Positions 1-9,626 are shown, counted from the first letter of the stretch. The stretch is 64,000 nt of DNA from JABDBE01 sp963832245 (GCA_963832245.1 CAWHTG010000004.1:2356001-2420000), one strand, 5' to 3'. The notes: a model not told the origin generated them from the sequence alone. Numbers and translations are program-made.

Positions 1-1013
1 GCATAGGAGACTTCAGCCATGGTTGCGGCAAAATCTTCCATTGCGGGGGTGAAAGTTAACCACTGCATGCCGCAGTGTTCCACCATGGTGCGAGCGTAGT
101 GGGATTCATCATTCGCAGCATCGCAGCTGATTGCAGTCAGTCCGGTAAACGGTCTGCTGCTCCGCTGATGATGCCGCTCAGCCGCAATGGAGACGATGCT
201 GGAACTGTCCAGTCCTCCGCTGAGACAACTGCCCACCGGTACATCGGAACGCAAGCGCAGAGTCACTGCGCTCTCCAGCAACTCCAAAAAGCGTTGCTCC
301 AGTTCTTCCGGCGAAGCGGCATGCAGGTCCGTACCCCGGAGCTTGTACCAGCACTTCTGGCGCAGAACCCCGCTCCGCAGGTCAACGGTAAGCTGGTGGC
401 CCGGGAGAAGCTTGTGTACCGACTCAAAAAATGTATCCTCGGAGTCATCGAGTATGGAGTCGGCCAGGAATGAGGCAACTGCGTTTTGGTTGGCGCGCCG
501 TGTGGGCATTAATTCCAGCAACTGTTTGATCTCAGAGGCGAAGCCGAAGTGTCTCTCGTTATCGACGAAATAAAATGGTTTGACGCCGAACCGGTCGCGC
601 GAGCAATACACCACCTGACGTTTCCGGTCGTGAATAGCGAATGCCCACATGCCGTTAAATTCACAAACGCAATGCTCACCCCACTCTGCATAGGCGGCTA
701 GAATGACTTCAGTATCAGAACTAGTGATGAATCGGTGGCCACGGCTTCTCAACTCTTCCCGAACTTCGAGGTAGTTGTAAATTTCGCCGTTATAGGTGAT
801 GGTGAGCCGCCCATCGGCGGAATGCATGGGCTGGCTGCCACCATCGCTTAAGTCAATGATCGCCAGACGGCGATGGCCAAGTCCGACATTGCCGGACACC
901 TCGTAGCCAACTCCATCCGGTCCGCGATGACGAGCTCGTTCCGTCATCCGCTCCAGCAATCCGCGGTTCACAGGTGCGCCGCTTTTATTGATAATGCCCG
1001 CTATTCCACACAT
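1..1013 (-). CDS. asnB: asparagine synthetase (glutamine-hydrolysing), 3' end outside window
   Basis: Transfers the amide nitrogen of glutamine to aspartate using ATP. Translating the minus strand from the ATG at 1013 gives 337 residues without a stop, so the gene runs off the left edge; the family is usually about 600-650 aa. The protein starts MCGIAG, so Cys2 is the glutaminase nucleophile. RHRGPDG (residues 28-34) and NGEIYN (75-80) are typical of class II amidotransferases, and SGGLDSS (265-271) is the ATP pyrophosphatase PP-loop of the synthetase domain. It lies last in a minus-strand polysaccharide locus, where such paralogs often amidate sugar or amino-sugar precursors; that role is inferred from context, and ordinary asparagine synthesis is the alternative. 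Confidence 0.93.
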   Translation of the reverse strand, partial: MCGIAGIINKSGAPVNRGLLERMTERARHRGPDGVGYEVSGNVGLGHRRLAIIDLSDGGSQPMHSADGRLTITYNGEIYNYLEVREELRSRGHRFITSSDTEVILAAYAEWGEHCVCEFNGMWAFAIHDRKRQVVYCSRDRFGVKPFYFVDNERHFGFASEIKQLLELMPTRRANQNAVASFLADSILDDSEDTFFESVHKLLPGHQLTVDLRSGVLRQKCWYKLRGTDLHAASPEELEQRFLELLESAVTLRLRSDVPVGSCLSGGLDSSSIVSIAAERHHQRSSRPFTGLTAISCDAANDESHYARTMVEHCGMQWLTFTPAMEDFAATMAEVSY

Positions 1014-1061
1014 TGGGATCAGTCCTCTGAATTGTGACAGAGTGTTGCGGTGGCGGTAGGT

Positions 1062-2402
1062 TTAGGCTACCGGTTGCGGACAGGCGGTATTTGCAAGGTG
1101 CTTATCGCCCTGTCGCCCGATACGCATGGCGGCCAACTTGGCGGGCAACGCGACCTTCCGTGGCGATGGGGCTGCGGCCAGTACCGCCCCCATCAATGCG
1201 AATGCGGTTGGGTCAAAGTAGAGGGCGCCCGAAACCATGAGGTGAATCAAGTACTGCAGATAAAGGATAGGTATCCACGACATTTCAGGGAAATTGTGCA
1301 TCAACCGAAACGATTTAATGAGACTCACGATCACGAGGCCGGTCATCATTGTGCCCCCGAAAACCCCGGTGGCCATCAGGGCTTCCAGTACAACGTTGTG
1401 CGGATAGGTGTGTAGATAAGTTTCAAACAGCCCTGCTCCGAAAAACGGGTGTGCCTCGAACGCATGCCACGCATCGCGCATGAGTTGTGCGCGATTCAGG
1501 CTTGACTCGCTGGAGGTAAAGGCTTCTACTGATCCGAAATATGTGTACAGGTCTACCCCTCGAGACATGACTTGCTGAACCAGCAAGGGGATGGCAAATA
1601 ACGCGATGGCACCGAGAACTACGGCCCAACCAGTTAGCTTTAGTCCTCGTCCGTAAGAAGCAAAAAAGATGGTCAGAGGTAGCAGAACCACCAAAGCAAT
1701 CAGAGGCGCTCGTGATGCCGCCATTAAGACAGTAACGACACCCAAGGGCAAAGCAATAATAGCCATCATTCCGTACATGCCTCGGAATTTGTGCCCACCT
1801 CGAACCAACGAGAAAATCCCCAACACCGCGGTGGTCACACCGAGATGGCCGAACTGAATCGGGCCCAGCAAGTCGTTCCCCTGCATCCGCGACTCGGCAG
1901 TGTGTGTAGTCAGGTCGACCCAGTGGTATTGCAATGCCATCAAACATCCCGCGATACAAAACAACTGTACATACTTCAGGGCCGGATTGTAAATTCGAAT
2001 GTCGTCAACCAGATACGCGGAGAAGAATGCTGGGATAGTGCAGAGGAAAAGATAAAAGGCGAATTCCCAGGTCTCGGGCATTCCACGCTCGATGGAAACC
2101 CAGGGATGCATTGTGAGCTGCCAACAACCCCGGATGCTGTACGCGAGCCACAGACCGGAACCCATCAGGCTCACCGGACTGTTCGTATGCCTAGGCAACC
2201 CATGCCGGAGCACAAGAAGACAGCACCAGGCACACACCACAAGAAGCATAGCGCGATACGGCACTGTCACCATGCGACCTTCGACGCCTAAGTAGCTTGG
2301 CCAGAAGGACACTACAGCGAAACCCGAAAGCTGCAACACGATCAGCACGCTATACCAACGTGAGATTTGTTGAGTTGATTGAAGCGAATAAGAGAATTTC
2401 AT
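1062..2402 (-). CDS. O-antigen ligase/polymerase-like membrane protein (Wzy type)
   Basis: A 446-residue polytopic inner-membrane protein with roughly ten to twelve hydrophobic segments. It has a large periplasmic loop before a conserved C-terminal stretch with the PHNVVLEALMATG pattern seen in O-antigen ligase/polymerase (Wzy/WaaL, PF04932) proteins. These join lipid-linked repeat units on the periplasmic side. It sits between a flippase and asnB, which fits a Wzx/Wzy-dependent polysaccharide pathway. Sequence alone does not separate polymerase from ligase; polymerase is preferred because the locus also has Wza- and Wzc-like genes. No strong Shine-Dalgarno precedes the ATG, so the exact start is uncertain. 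Confidence 0.78.
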   Translation of the reverse strand: MKFSYSLQSTQQISRWYSVLIVLQLSGFAVVSFWPSYLGVEGRMVTVPYRAMLLVVCAWCCLLVLRHGLPRHTNSPVSLMGSGLWLAYSIRGCWQLTMHPWVSIERGMPETWEFAFYLFLCTIPAFFSAYLVDDIRIYNPALKYVQLFCIAGCLMALQYHWVDLTTHTAESRMQGNDLLGPIQFGHLGVTTAVLGIFSLVRGGHKFRGMYGMMAIIALPLGVVTVLMAASRAPLIALVVLLPLTIFFASYGRGLKLTGWAVVLGAIALFAIPLLVQQVMSRGVDLYTYFGSVEAFTSSESSLNRAQLMRDAWHAFEAHPFFGAGLFETYLHTYPHNVVLEALMATGVFGGTMMTGLVIVSLIKSFRLMHNFPEMSWIPILYLQYLIHLMVSGALYFDPTAFALMGAVLAAAPSPRKVALPAKLAAMRIGRQGDKHLANTACPQPVA

Positions 2403-2415
2403 GGAAGAATGCGTA

Positions 2416-3822
2416 TCAACTGGTGAATGCGGCTATTGCTGGCCGCGTCTGTTCGATCCTTACGCCTCGCCGCTCACAGGCAGAAATCGCTCGATAACAT
2501 AAGCCGATGTGTACTGCGTAAGCCGCGGCGCTAACTCCGGAGAAGATGCCCAACAGTCCAGTGCTACTCAATCCAGCGGAAGCGCCTAGAACTATGGTCA
2601 ATCCGACTGCAATCAGCCGGAAAAGATCCCATGCCAATTGCCAATGCTGCCGTTCCAACATGGTCAAAGTCATGCCGGTGCAAGCATGGATGAAGCACAG
2701 GTAGTAGGCCGGTGCGAGGATACGGGCATAATTACCCGCCATGCGCCACGACTCGCCGAAGACAATCCCAAACAGGCGGGGCGCTACTCCGCAAAACACG
2801 AGCAGCGGAACCAAGCCGTAGAGCAGCGAGCGGCTCACGATTTTGGTGAACAACTTTCGCAACGCGGCAGGAGCACTGCTTCCGAATTGTGCAGCTTTGA
2901 CCATGTAAACCTGCGAAACGGCCTGGCCGATGAGCACGCCGGGAATCTGCATCGTCCGGTCCGTCAGCGCATATAGACCAACTATCTCTGGCGCGTAAAA
3001 GGCGCTCAACAGCAAAGGCAAAATCTGTAAACCTCCAGAATTGAGCAAACCTGAGGTGGTAAGCACGAGTGGGAAGTTGCGATAGCGTTTGGCGGCCTGC
3101 CACATTGTGCTGGAACGAACCTGCCGCAACCGCTTCCAGTCTCGCTTGAACGTGACCTTCGCGATTCGCAAGCTTCCGCTTACCCGGCCGCACGCATCAC
3201 CGAGGATCAACCCACCCATTGAACCGTGACTCGCAAGGCCAACGCCGATCTGGATTGCGGCCTGCGTCCCAACTTGGCTGAATTTACTGAGCGCAACATC
3301 CTTGTAGGCGTGGTAGCGCAATCCCCACGTGTTGAGCAACTGATAAATTCCGACTCCAAACGCCCCGACCGGCAACAGCCACAAATAGCTGCCCAGTTCC
3401 GCGGCACGTCGCCAAAGAAGGTGAGACCGGAGAGCTATAGCCACGACAGCGAAAAGCACAAGCGTAACTAGCAGAATGGCTGCGAATGCTACTGCAACCA
3501 GATTTGCGGCGACGTCATCATCTTCGGGCAGCAGAACTGAAAGTTCGTAACGCAATGCGATGAGGACAATGACGAACCCCATCAATGAGAGGTAGATCTG
3601 CAGATGTCCAAATGCAGCCACGCTGTAGATTCGAGTAATCAAAGGTGCGACTGCCAGATTCAAGCCGTAAGCGCCCGCGGTCGCTCCTGCTAGCAGGGAC
3701 ACTTTTTGCGTGAACTCACCGTTTCTCAGTCTGTGCCAGCCGGTAACAACTTTAATTTGAAGCAGAGAAATCAATTGGGTATCTTTACCTTGAATCTGGG
3801 AATGGGATCCGTGTGTTTTCAA
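2416..3822 (-). CDS. polysaccharide flippase (Wzx/MVF-type)
   Basis: A 468-residue membrane protein with about twelve to fourteen hydrophobic helices. The N-terminal pattern around residues 40-75 (LLAGATAGAYGLNLAVAPLITR, then a GYxxIYLS-like stretch) is typical of polysaccharide biosynthesis flippases of the MOP superfamily. Its expected role is to flip undecaprenyl-linked repeat units across the inner membrane. It follows the acyltransferase gene by two bases and precedes the polymerase-like gene by 13 bases, so the three are probably cotranscribed. The first 35 or so residues are hydrophilic and could be over-called; a later start is possible. Confidence 0.82.
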   Translation of the reverse strand: MKTHGSHSQIQGKDTQLISLLQIKVVTGWHRLRNGEFTQKVSLLAGATAGAYGLNLAVAPLITRIYSVAAFGHLQIYLSLMGFVIVLIALRYELSVLLPEDDDVAANLVAVAFAAILLVTLVLFAVVAIALRSHLLWRRAAELGSYLWLLPVGAFGVGIYQLLNTWGLRYHAYKDVALSKFSQVGTQAAIQIGVGLASHGSMGGLILGDACGRVSGSLRIAKVTFKRDWKRLRQVRSSTMWQAAKRYRNFPLVLTTSGLLNSGGLQILPLLLSAFYAPEIVGLYALTDRTMQIPGVLIGQAVSQVYMVKAAQFGSSAPAALRKLFTKIVSRSLLYGLVPLLVFCGVAPRLFGIVFGESWRMAGNYARILAPAYYLCFIHACTGMTLTMLERQHWQLAWDLFRLIAVGLTIVLGASAGLSSTGLLGIFSGVSAAAYAVHIGLCYRAISACERRGVRIEQTRPAIAAFTS

Positions 3823-3824
3823 AC

Positions 3825-4385
3825 TTACGCTGGTTGGCCGACTCCAATTTCAACCAAATCGGCACCGCGAATGATGCCTTTTCGCAGCAGTTCCGCTTCG
3901 TGAAGACTGATCTGTTCCGGAGAGAATCGTTGCTTCAAAACCTGTGATGGCAGCGGTGTGACGATGCTGTAACGGGGGACATCCTTGGTCACGATGGCGC
4001 CTGCTCCGATGATTGAGCCACGACCGACAGTCACCCCGGAGAGGAGGATGGCGCCCCAACCAATCCAAACGTCATCTTCAATAATGATTTCGTAGTTATC
4101 GCCGCGAGGCGCATCGAACATGGTTTCCCCGGGGATGGAGATAGAGTGCGCATCGCGTGACAAGAAGGATGCGGCGCTGGCAATCAGCACATGATTTCCA
4201 ATCGTGAGGTCACAGGCAATGTCGCACCAGCGTCCGATTCCCACATGGTTTCCTAATCGTACCGACTTGTGCGGCGACCAAAATTTTGCGGACCACTGCA
4301 CGTGAACGTCCTTACCGTAGACTACCCAGGGGTAGCGCAACTTAAACAACAGCAGGTTGCGGATGTGATTCAGTAGCTTACGCAA
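3825..4385 (-). CDS. left-handed beta-helix O-acyltransferase (WcaF/CysE-like)
   Basis: A 186-residue protein. From about residue 40 it carries hexapeptide repeats of the left-handed beta-helix type (IGRWCD, IGNHVLI, IEDDVWIG, VGRGSIIGAGAIVTKDV). These form the acetyl-CoA binding fold of sugar O- or N-acetyltransferases such as WcaF and the serine acetyltransferase group. The stretch IEDDVWIGWGAILLSGVTVG is the most family-like part. Probably acetylates a sugar of the exported polysaccharide or its precursor in the cytoplasm. It lies between a GT4 glycosyltransferase and the flippase, consistent with decoration of the repeat unit. The acceptor sugar cannot be named from sequence. Confidence 0.85.
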   Translation of the reverse strand: MRKLLNHIRNLLLFKLRYPWVVYGKDVHVQWSAKFWSPHKSVRLGNHVGIGRWCDIACDLTIGNHVLIASAASFLSRDAHSISIPGETMFDAPRGDNYEIIIEDDVWIGWGAILLSGVTVGRGSIIGAGAIVTKDVPRYSIVTPLPSQVLKQRFSPEQISLHEAELLRKGIIRGADLVEIGVGQPA

Positions 4386-4420
4386 AGTAGTTTTCGGTCG
4401 AGAAAAATTTGGACTTCATC

Positions 4421-5728
4421 TTAAACGGCATGCACTGGAAAGTGAGTGCTGTGCAACACTCGTTCATAGAAGCTCTGGATTGTGCTGGCCTGGCTTTCCC
4501 AGCTATAACGGTCGAGGAACGCGCGCTGCCCGTTCAAACCCAGTTGGTGGGCGTAGGCTCGATCGTTTGCCAGTTGACAGATGGCGTCAACAAAACTGTC
4601 GGGATCTTCCGGACGCGCCAGCAAGCCGGCTTTGGATTCGTCCACGATCGCAACAGCCTGCGGTAGATTACTGGCGACGATGGGAAGCCCCGCTGCCATG
4701 TACTCAAAAAATTTAGTGGGCAGGGCCCGGAGTTGCTTTGGTACCCGCAGGTTCGGCGCCACCGCGATGGTGCACCGATTGAGGTAATCCATGATCGCAT
4801 TCGGCGCAACGTTAGGCAGCAGTGTGTACAAATCTTGCAAGCCGCGACGCGCCACTTCCGCCATCAATTGTCGCTTGTAAGCAGGAGTAGCAAATCTGTC
4901 GATCGCATAGATCTTTATGCCGGGCAGACGGTGTTTCAAGCGATCTGCAATCTCAAGCAGCAGCCCGCTGCCATTGTTCTCATATTGTGATCCGAGAAAA
5001 ATAATCCCGGCGGGACGTTTCATGTAGTCTGGCCTAACCTGTTCCAGTAATTCCTTTGTGGCGTAATTTGCGACTATGGTCTTGCGAAGGGTAGGTCCAA
5101 ACAGATCATCGTGCTGGGCTTCTATCACCAGAACGACATTGCGTATTACGGCCGCGCACAGGACTTGCATCCAGCGCACACAGAACGATAAAGACCGTCG
5201 AAGTGGATTCGGTATCCAGTCTCGAACCAGCATTTCCTCAGGATAGTTTTCGTGAACATCATAAATAGTCGGCTTAACCAGTGCGAGCAGAGCCATCCAG
5301 GGCAAGATGTCAATGTCGTGGAAGTGTACGACGTCAATCTTGGATAACATTGGACAAAGCACCCTACCCAAGCGCCATGGAATCTGGAACAGCGATGCCA
5401 AGCGTTGTGTGGCGCGCTTAAACGTATGGATCACGATCCCGTCCAGCTGCCCAGGCGTGACATCCCACGGGCAGAACAGGTGGACTTCATGGCCGAGACT
5501 CTGTAATAGCCGCGCATACTTCCATAACCGCGCATCGAAATCCGGGTGGATCGAGGTAACCACTGCGATACGAAAATGATGTGCTGTCCGCGGTAGCTGA
5601 GACCGTTCTGCGCGGGACTGAACCGCATGGCTCCCATTGCGAAGCTGCGCATCTTGATCTGTGACAGAAAAATCAGCACAAATGTCCTGTCTTACCGGAA
5701 GGATCGCAGTTGCCGCAAGTGATTCCAT
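4421..5728 (-). CDS. glycosyltransferase family 4
   Basis: A 435-residue GT-B fold glycosyltransferase. The N-terminal acceptor domain starts near residue 50 (HFRIAVVTSIHPDFDARLWK), with VVHFHDIDILPW further on. The C-terminal donor domain contains IIFLGSQ and the EX7E-type element around FFEYMAAGLPIVASN, which binds the nucleotide sugar in GT4 enzymes. It should add one sugar to the growing lipid-linked unit at the cytoplasmic membrane. It is the only clear glycosyltransferase in the window, and no priming phosphoglycosyltransferase is visible, so the remaining transferases must be encoded elsewhere or beyond the left edge. The first 50 residues are poorly conserved and the start may lie downstream. 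Confidence 0.85.
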   Translation of the reverse strand: MESLAATAILPVRQDICADFSVTDQDAQLRNGSHAVQSRAERSQLPRTAHHFRIAVVTSIHPDFDARLWKYARLLQSLGHEVHLFCPWDVTPGQLDGIVIHTFKRATQRLASLFQIPWRLGRVLCPMLSKIDVVHFHDIDILPWMALLALVKPTIYDVHENYPEEMLVRDWIPNPLRRSLSFCVRWMQVLCAAVIRNVVLVIEAQHDDLFGPTLRKTIVANYATKELLEQVRPDYMKRPAGIIFLGSQYENNGSGLLLEIADRLKHRLPGIKIYAIDRFATPAYKRQLMAEVARRGLQDLYTLLPNVAPNAIMDYLNRCTIAVAPNLRVPKQLRALPTKFFEYMAAGLPIVASNLPQAVAIVDESKAGLLARPEDPDSFVDAICQLANDRAYAHQLGLNGQRAFLDRYSWESQASTIQSFYERVLHSTHFPVHAV

Positions 5729-5757
5729 GATGTTTAGGACTCGGCTCGATTGCGAAT

Positions 5758-6882
5758 TCAGCGGGCGAGAGCGGTTGAAGCCTTCAAAGCTGTAGCCTCG
5801 AGTACCGCATCAGCCACCAGCTTCTGTTCGGCTTCGCTGATGTAAGGATGCATGGGCAAGCTCAGCACTCGTTTCGCAGCTGCCTCCGCTACCGGAAAAT
5901 CACCTTCGCGATGTCCAAGTGCGGCAAACGCTGGTTGCAAGTGCAACGGAACGGGGTAGTGAACCGCCGTGGGAATGCCCTTTTGTTTCAGTTCGGCTTG
6001 GACTTTTTCGCGGTCATCCACCTGAAGGGTGTACTGTGCGTAGACCGAAGTATTATGAGGTTCAACGTAAGGCGTAACAACCGCACCCGCCAACAACCGA
6101 TCGTAGCGCCCTCCTGCCTGTGCACGCGCTTTAATTTCATGAGGAAAGGAATCGAACTTCGCCAACAGCACGGCGCCTTGCAAGGTATCGATGCGTCCGT
6201 TGATGCCGATGATTGGGTGGTGATAGCGCCGGTCCTGACCATGCACGCGGATCTGCTTCATCTTGGCGGTAAGATCGGCATCATTGGTGAAACACGCTCC
6301 GCCATCTCCGTAACATCCGAGCGGTTTCGACGGGAAGAAACTGGTGCAGCCAATCGTCGACAGATTGCATGAGCGACGGCCCTTGTAAGTTGCGCCGAAA
6401 CTCTGCGCTGCGTCCTCAATTACCGTCACCGAATGCCGGGCACCAATTGCTTCAATCGCATCAAAATCCGCGCATTGACCATAAAGCGAGACCGCAATGA
6501 TGGCCTTCGTCTTCGGAATAATGGCCTCGTCCAGGCGGGCCGGATCGAGGTTGTAAGTGCGCGGATCGATGTCGACGAACACCGGCCTGGCCCGAAGCAC
6601 CGAAATCACTTCGGCGGTCGCAATGAAGCTGAAGGGCGTCGTGATGACCTCGTCGTCTGGCCCAACGCCGAGAGCCATTAATGCGATGAGCAGGGCATCA
6701 GTGCCGCTGGCGCACGCAATGGCATGCCGCGAACCGGTGAAGGCGGCCAGTTTCTCTTCCAGTTCCTTGACCTCGGGACCCATAATGAACTGACCATGGT
6801 CTAGTACCTTGTGAATGCGGCCGTCGATTGCAGTCTTCATCAATTCGTACTGTTTCTTAAGATCTATGAATTCCACTTTCAC
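5758..6882 (-). CDS. DegT/DnrJ/EryC1/StrS aminotransferase, WbpE-like
   Basis: A 374-residue PLP-dependent sugar aminotransferase. The Schiff-base lysine is in SFFPSKPLGCYGDGG near residue 185, and the N terminus has FIDLKKQYELMKTAI and the GSRHAIACASGTDAL cofactor loop. Members next to WbpB/WbpD-type genes convert UDP-3-keto-GlcNAcA to the 3-amino sugar (WbpE step). Here the neighbour upstream is exactly a WbpB-WbpD fusion, so the WbpE assignment is well supported by context. The product would be on the route to UDP-2,3-diacetamido-2,3-dideoxy-glucuronic acid. WbpA and WbpI equivalents are not in the window. Confidence 0.88.
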   Translation of the reverse strand: MKVEFIDLKKQYELMKTAIDGRIHKVLDHGQFIMGPEVKELEEKLAAFTGSRHAIACASGTDALLIALMALGVGPDDEVITTPFSFIATAEVISVLRARPVFVDIDPRTYNLDPARLDEAIIPKTKAIIAVSLYGQCADFDAIEAIGARHSVTVIEDAAQSFGATYKGRRSCNLSTIGCTSFFPSKPLGCYGDGGACFTNDADLTAKMKQIRVHGQDRRYHHPIIGINGRIDTLQGAVLLAKFDSFPHEIKARAQAGGRYDRLLAGAVVTPYVEPHNTSVYAQYTLQVDDREKVQAELKQKGIPTAVHYPVPLHLQPAFAALGHREGDFPVAEAAAKRVLSLPMHPYISEAEQKLVADAVLEATALKASTALAR

Positions 6883-6948
6883 TCTCCTCAGTATTAGTTC
6901 TTTTCGTAATTTTCTACGACTGTTTGCTCAAGAAAGTCCTGCGACTCT

Positions 6949-8532
6949 CTATTTCGCGGCCACAGCTTTCGCTTGTGTTTCGGGCCTGCAGACGACACCT
7001 TCGATGAGATAGCTGCGGTGGCAGGCTTCGCACTCGACGTGTTCACCTGCAGACAGACGCACACCGCAGTAGCACATGAATCCGACCTGACGGGCAGGCA
7101 CGCCCATGACCAGCGCATAGTCAGGCACATCTCGGCTCACGACTGCTCCGGCCGCCACGAATGCATAAGAGCCGATCGTGGTTCCACACACTATCGTGCA
7201 GTTTGCGCCTAGCGTTGCCCCACGCTTGATGATGGTCTTGCGATACTCGTTTTTGCGAACAATGTGGCTTCGTGGGTTGATCACGTTGGTAAAGACCATC
7301 GAAGGGCCGCAGAACACGTCGTCCTCTAGTTCTACTCCGGTGTAAAGCGCAACATTGTTTTGCACCTTGACGTTATTGCCTAAGCGCACCCCGGGAGAGA
7401 CGAGCACATTCTGACCCAAGTTACAATGCTCGCCGATCTTGCAGCCGGCCATAATATGGGAGAAATGCCAGATCTTCGTGCCCTTGCCGATCTCGCAAGG
7501 CTCATCGACAACCGCGCTTGGGTGGGCATAATAAGCCGGTATACGCTGCGACGTTTCTACCGGATCGCCTTTGCGCAAGAGGGATTGTTCGCAACTATCG
7601 AGGACCTTCAGGACACGTAACCCGCTCTCGCCGTCGGTGAGCGCAGCTTTGCGCTCTCGGATACACGTAAGGAAGTGCGTACATTCCTCCTTAAGAGGCT
7701 CCGCGTTGGCGATGGGGATAGCTTTGCCGCCATCCTTCTTCGCGACAGGTACGCGATCCCGCCATTCGATCTCGTGATGGTAGAGCACCAGCTTTCTGTC
7801 CGTTTCAACATCGTCGAACACCGCCATGCCCCGATCTCCCACCACGCACAATCGTTGCTCTTTGAAGGGATGCAGCCAGCTCACGAAGATATGCGCCATA
7901 GCACCGCTGCCAAACTCGCAGGTCGTCAGCGTGGTGTCAGCAACACGTGAACTGACAAAGCAACCCCCCTGTGCGGCTACCCGAGTCGGGAATTCCTTTA
8001 GGATCGACAGAATTACTGCGATATCGTGCGGAGCGAAGCTCCACAGGATATTCTCTTCCGTGCGCAGTTTTCCGATGTTGAGACGGGAAGAGTGGATGTA
8101 CTGGATCTTGCCGAGTTGTCCTTCACGCACAAGGCGCTTCAACTCAGACACGGCGGGGTGGTACTCAAGAATGTGACCAACCATCAAGATGCGGCCGTTC
8201 CGGCGGGCAATCTGAACCAATTCTTCACCATCGGCGACGCGCAGTGCCAACGGTTTTTCTACAAATACGTCTTTGCCGTGTTCGAGGGCTGCTTTGGAAA
8301 GTATGTAATGTTGACTGGCCGGCGCCGCCACGACCACAGCCTGCAAGTCGTCGGCAGAAAATATGTCGTCAACTTCTGAGGTCACCCTCACACCCGGATA
8401 GGCTTTGGAAATCGATTCGCGCACGCCGGGGTTGACGTCACAAACTGCTGCCAGGGCGCCGAGTTCGTGAAAAACTCGCACCAGGTTTTTTCCCCAGTAG
8501 CCGCAGCCTATTACACCAATATTCGAATTCAT
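6949..8532 (-). CDS. fusion of Gfo/Idh/MocA oxidoreductase and hexapeptide acetyltransferase (WbpB-WbpD like)
   Basis: A 527-residue two-domain enzyme. Residues 1-130 form a Rossmann domain with GCGYWGKN (9-16) and the EKP motif (92-94) of Gfo/Idh/MocA dehydrogenases, followed by the C-terminal oxidoreductase sheet to about residue 320. From about 345 it becomes a left-handed beta-helix N-acetyltransferase (IGKGTKIWHFSHI, LGQNVLVSPGV, LGANCTIVCG). In Pseudomonas the separate WbpB and WbpD proteins oxidise UDP-GlcNAcA at C3 and later acetylate the 3-amino group. Fusing them to flank the adjacent WbpE-like step would couple three reactions. The C-terminal tail adds a CxC...CxxC pattern (near residue 485 onward) that looks like a small metal-binding knuckle, whose role is unknown. 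Confidence 0.88.
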   Translation of the reverse strand: MNSNIGVIGCGYWGKNLVRVFHELGALAAVCDVNPGVRESISKAYPGVRVTSEVDDIFSADDLQAVVVAAPASQHYILSKAALEHGKDVFVEKPLALRVADGEELVQIARRNGRILMVGHILEYHPAVSELKRLVREGQLGKIQYIHSSRLNIGKLRTEENILWSFAPHDIAVILSILKEFPTRVAAQGGCFVSSRVADTTLTTCEFGSGAMAHIFVSWLHPFKEQRLCVVGDRGMAVFDDVETDRKLVLYHHEIEWRDRVPVAKKDGGKAIPIANAEPLKEECTHFLTCIRERKAALTDGESGLRVLKVLDSCEQSLLRKGDPVETSQRIPAYYAHPSAVVDEPCEIGKGTKIWHFSHIMAGCKIGEHCNLGQNVLVSPGVRLGNNVKVQNNVALYTGVELEDDVFCGPSMVFTNVINPRSHIVRKNEYRKTIIKRGATLGANCTIVCGTTIGSYAFVAAGAVVSRDVPDYALVMGVPARQVGFMCYCGVRLSAGEHVECEACHRSYLIEGVVCRPETQAKAVAAK

Positions 8533-8672
8533 CTATTGATTGCTCCAGTAATGAATGTCTGAAATGATCGCGCGTATGAGAAGAGCACGCAGTCGCTCAC
8601 GTGCAGATGAAAATTGAGGAAACGTTACAGGTTGGGACGATTTACTACAGAGCTCTTTTGGGCGTTACGAGA

Positions 8673-9626
8673 CTACGGTACTCGGTAGATGCTTGCGGCC
8701 GCTGCAGCGGGTAGAGCGCTCTCGATACCTTTCCATGTGTTTTTGGCCGCGCTGCTGGGCACAAATAGGATGTCATTGTCCTGCAGTGGCAGGTCAATGG
8801 CCTTGGCGGTGAGAATCTTCTTCAAATCCACAGGGATTTCATGGCGTCCCTGGGGTGTGTTGCGGATGAGCTTGGCCGATCCCTTGGCGGCCGTTTCATT
8901 TGTACCTTGGGCCAGCGCGACCGCCTGCAGAATGGTAAGCTTTCCATCGTGGTCCATGGGGAAGCCGCCCGGCCGGGCCACGTCGCCGACGACGTAGACG
9001 AGCCCGGTTCTCTCCACGAAGATCGTGTCGCCAGGCAGAATCTCGGGATTGTTTTCCGGCTGAGGAGCGGCGCCCGCGGTCATCGTCACACGCTGCGGTT
9101 GGTCGGGATGGCCACTATGCGTGATGACAATGGCCGTTCCCGCCAGCGGGGTGACTCCTTCCGCCAGCGAGAGGTAGTCGAGCAGATGGTGCGCGCCAAA
9201 CGCAGGATATACGCCGGGTTTGTGAACTTCACCCACAACCGAAACGTTTTGCGTCGCGTACTCGGAGATGAAAACGGTAACTTGCGGGTCTTTGAGGAAG
9301 CCTCCGCTGATGAACTTATCGCGAATCAAAGCCTGAGCTTCGCCCGCCGTGAGACCTTGCAGGTGCACCGTGCCTACCAGCGGCAGAATCACGTCGCCAG
9401 TGTTGCTTACTCGCAGCTTTCCGCTGAGTTCAGGAGTGTCGAAGACGCTCATTTCGACAAGATCGCCGGCGCCGATGGGGCCGGCGGCGCCGCTTCCGAA
9501 ACCGCTGCTGCCGAATCCAGTGCCCCCGAATGTGGCGGGTGCGTGATCTTGGGCAAACGCGGTTCCTGCAAGCGCCAACAAAACGAACAAAGCACCGTAG
9601 CTAACGCAACTCTTTAGTTGATTCAT
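8673..9626 (-). CDS. polysaccharide export protein (Wza-like, SLBB domains)
   Basis: A 317-residue secreted protein with a Sec signal peptide (MNQLKSCVSYGALFVLLAL, cleavage near AFA-QD). A Poly_export domain starts at IGAGDLVEMSVFDTPEL, and two SLBB-type repeats follow, recognisable by VVGEVHKPGVYPAF and VVGDVARPGGFPM. There is no lipobox cysteine, so unlike E. coli Wza it is not an obvious lipoprotein. It should form or line the outer-membrane/periplasmic export channel. Its ATG overlaps the TGA of the upstream tyrosine kinase gene (ATGA), so the two partners are translationally coupled. Confidence 0.88.
   Translation of the reverse strand: MNQLKSCVSYGALFVLLALAGTAFAQDHAPATFGGTGFGSSGFGSGAAGPIGAGDLVEMSVFDTPELSGKLRVSNTGDVILPLVGTVHLQGLTAGEAQALIRDKFISGGFLKDPQVTVFISEYATQNVSVVGEVHKPGVYPAFGAHHLLDYLSLAEGVTPLAGTAIVITHSGHPDQPQRVTMTAGAAPQPENNPEILPGDTIFVERTGLVYVVGDVARPGGFPMDHDGKLTILQAVALAQGTNETAAKGSAKLIRNTPQGRHEIPVDLKKILTAKAIDLPLQDNDILFVPSSAAKNTWKGIESALPAAAAASIYRVP

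Noticed and set aside
8841..9617. 258-codon frame opposite the Wza-like gene
   Set aside because: Shadow of a well-supported gene on the minus strand.
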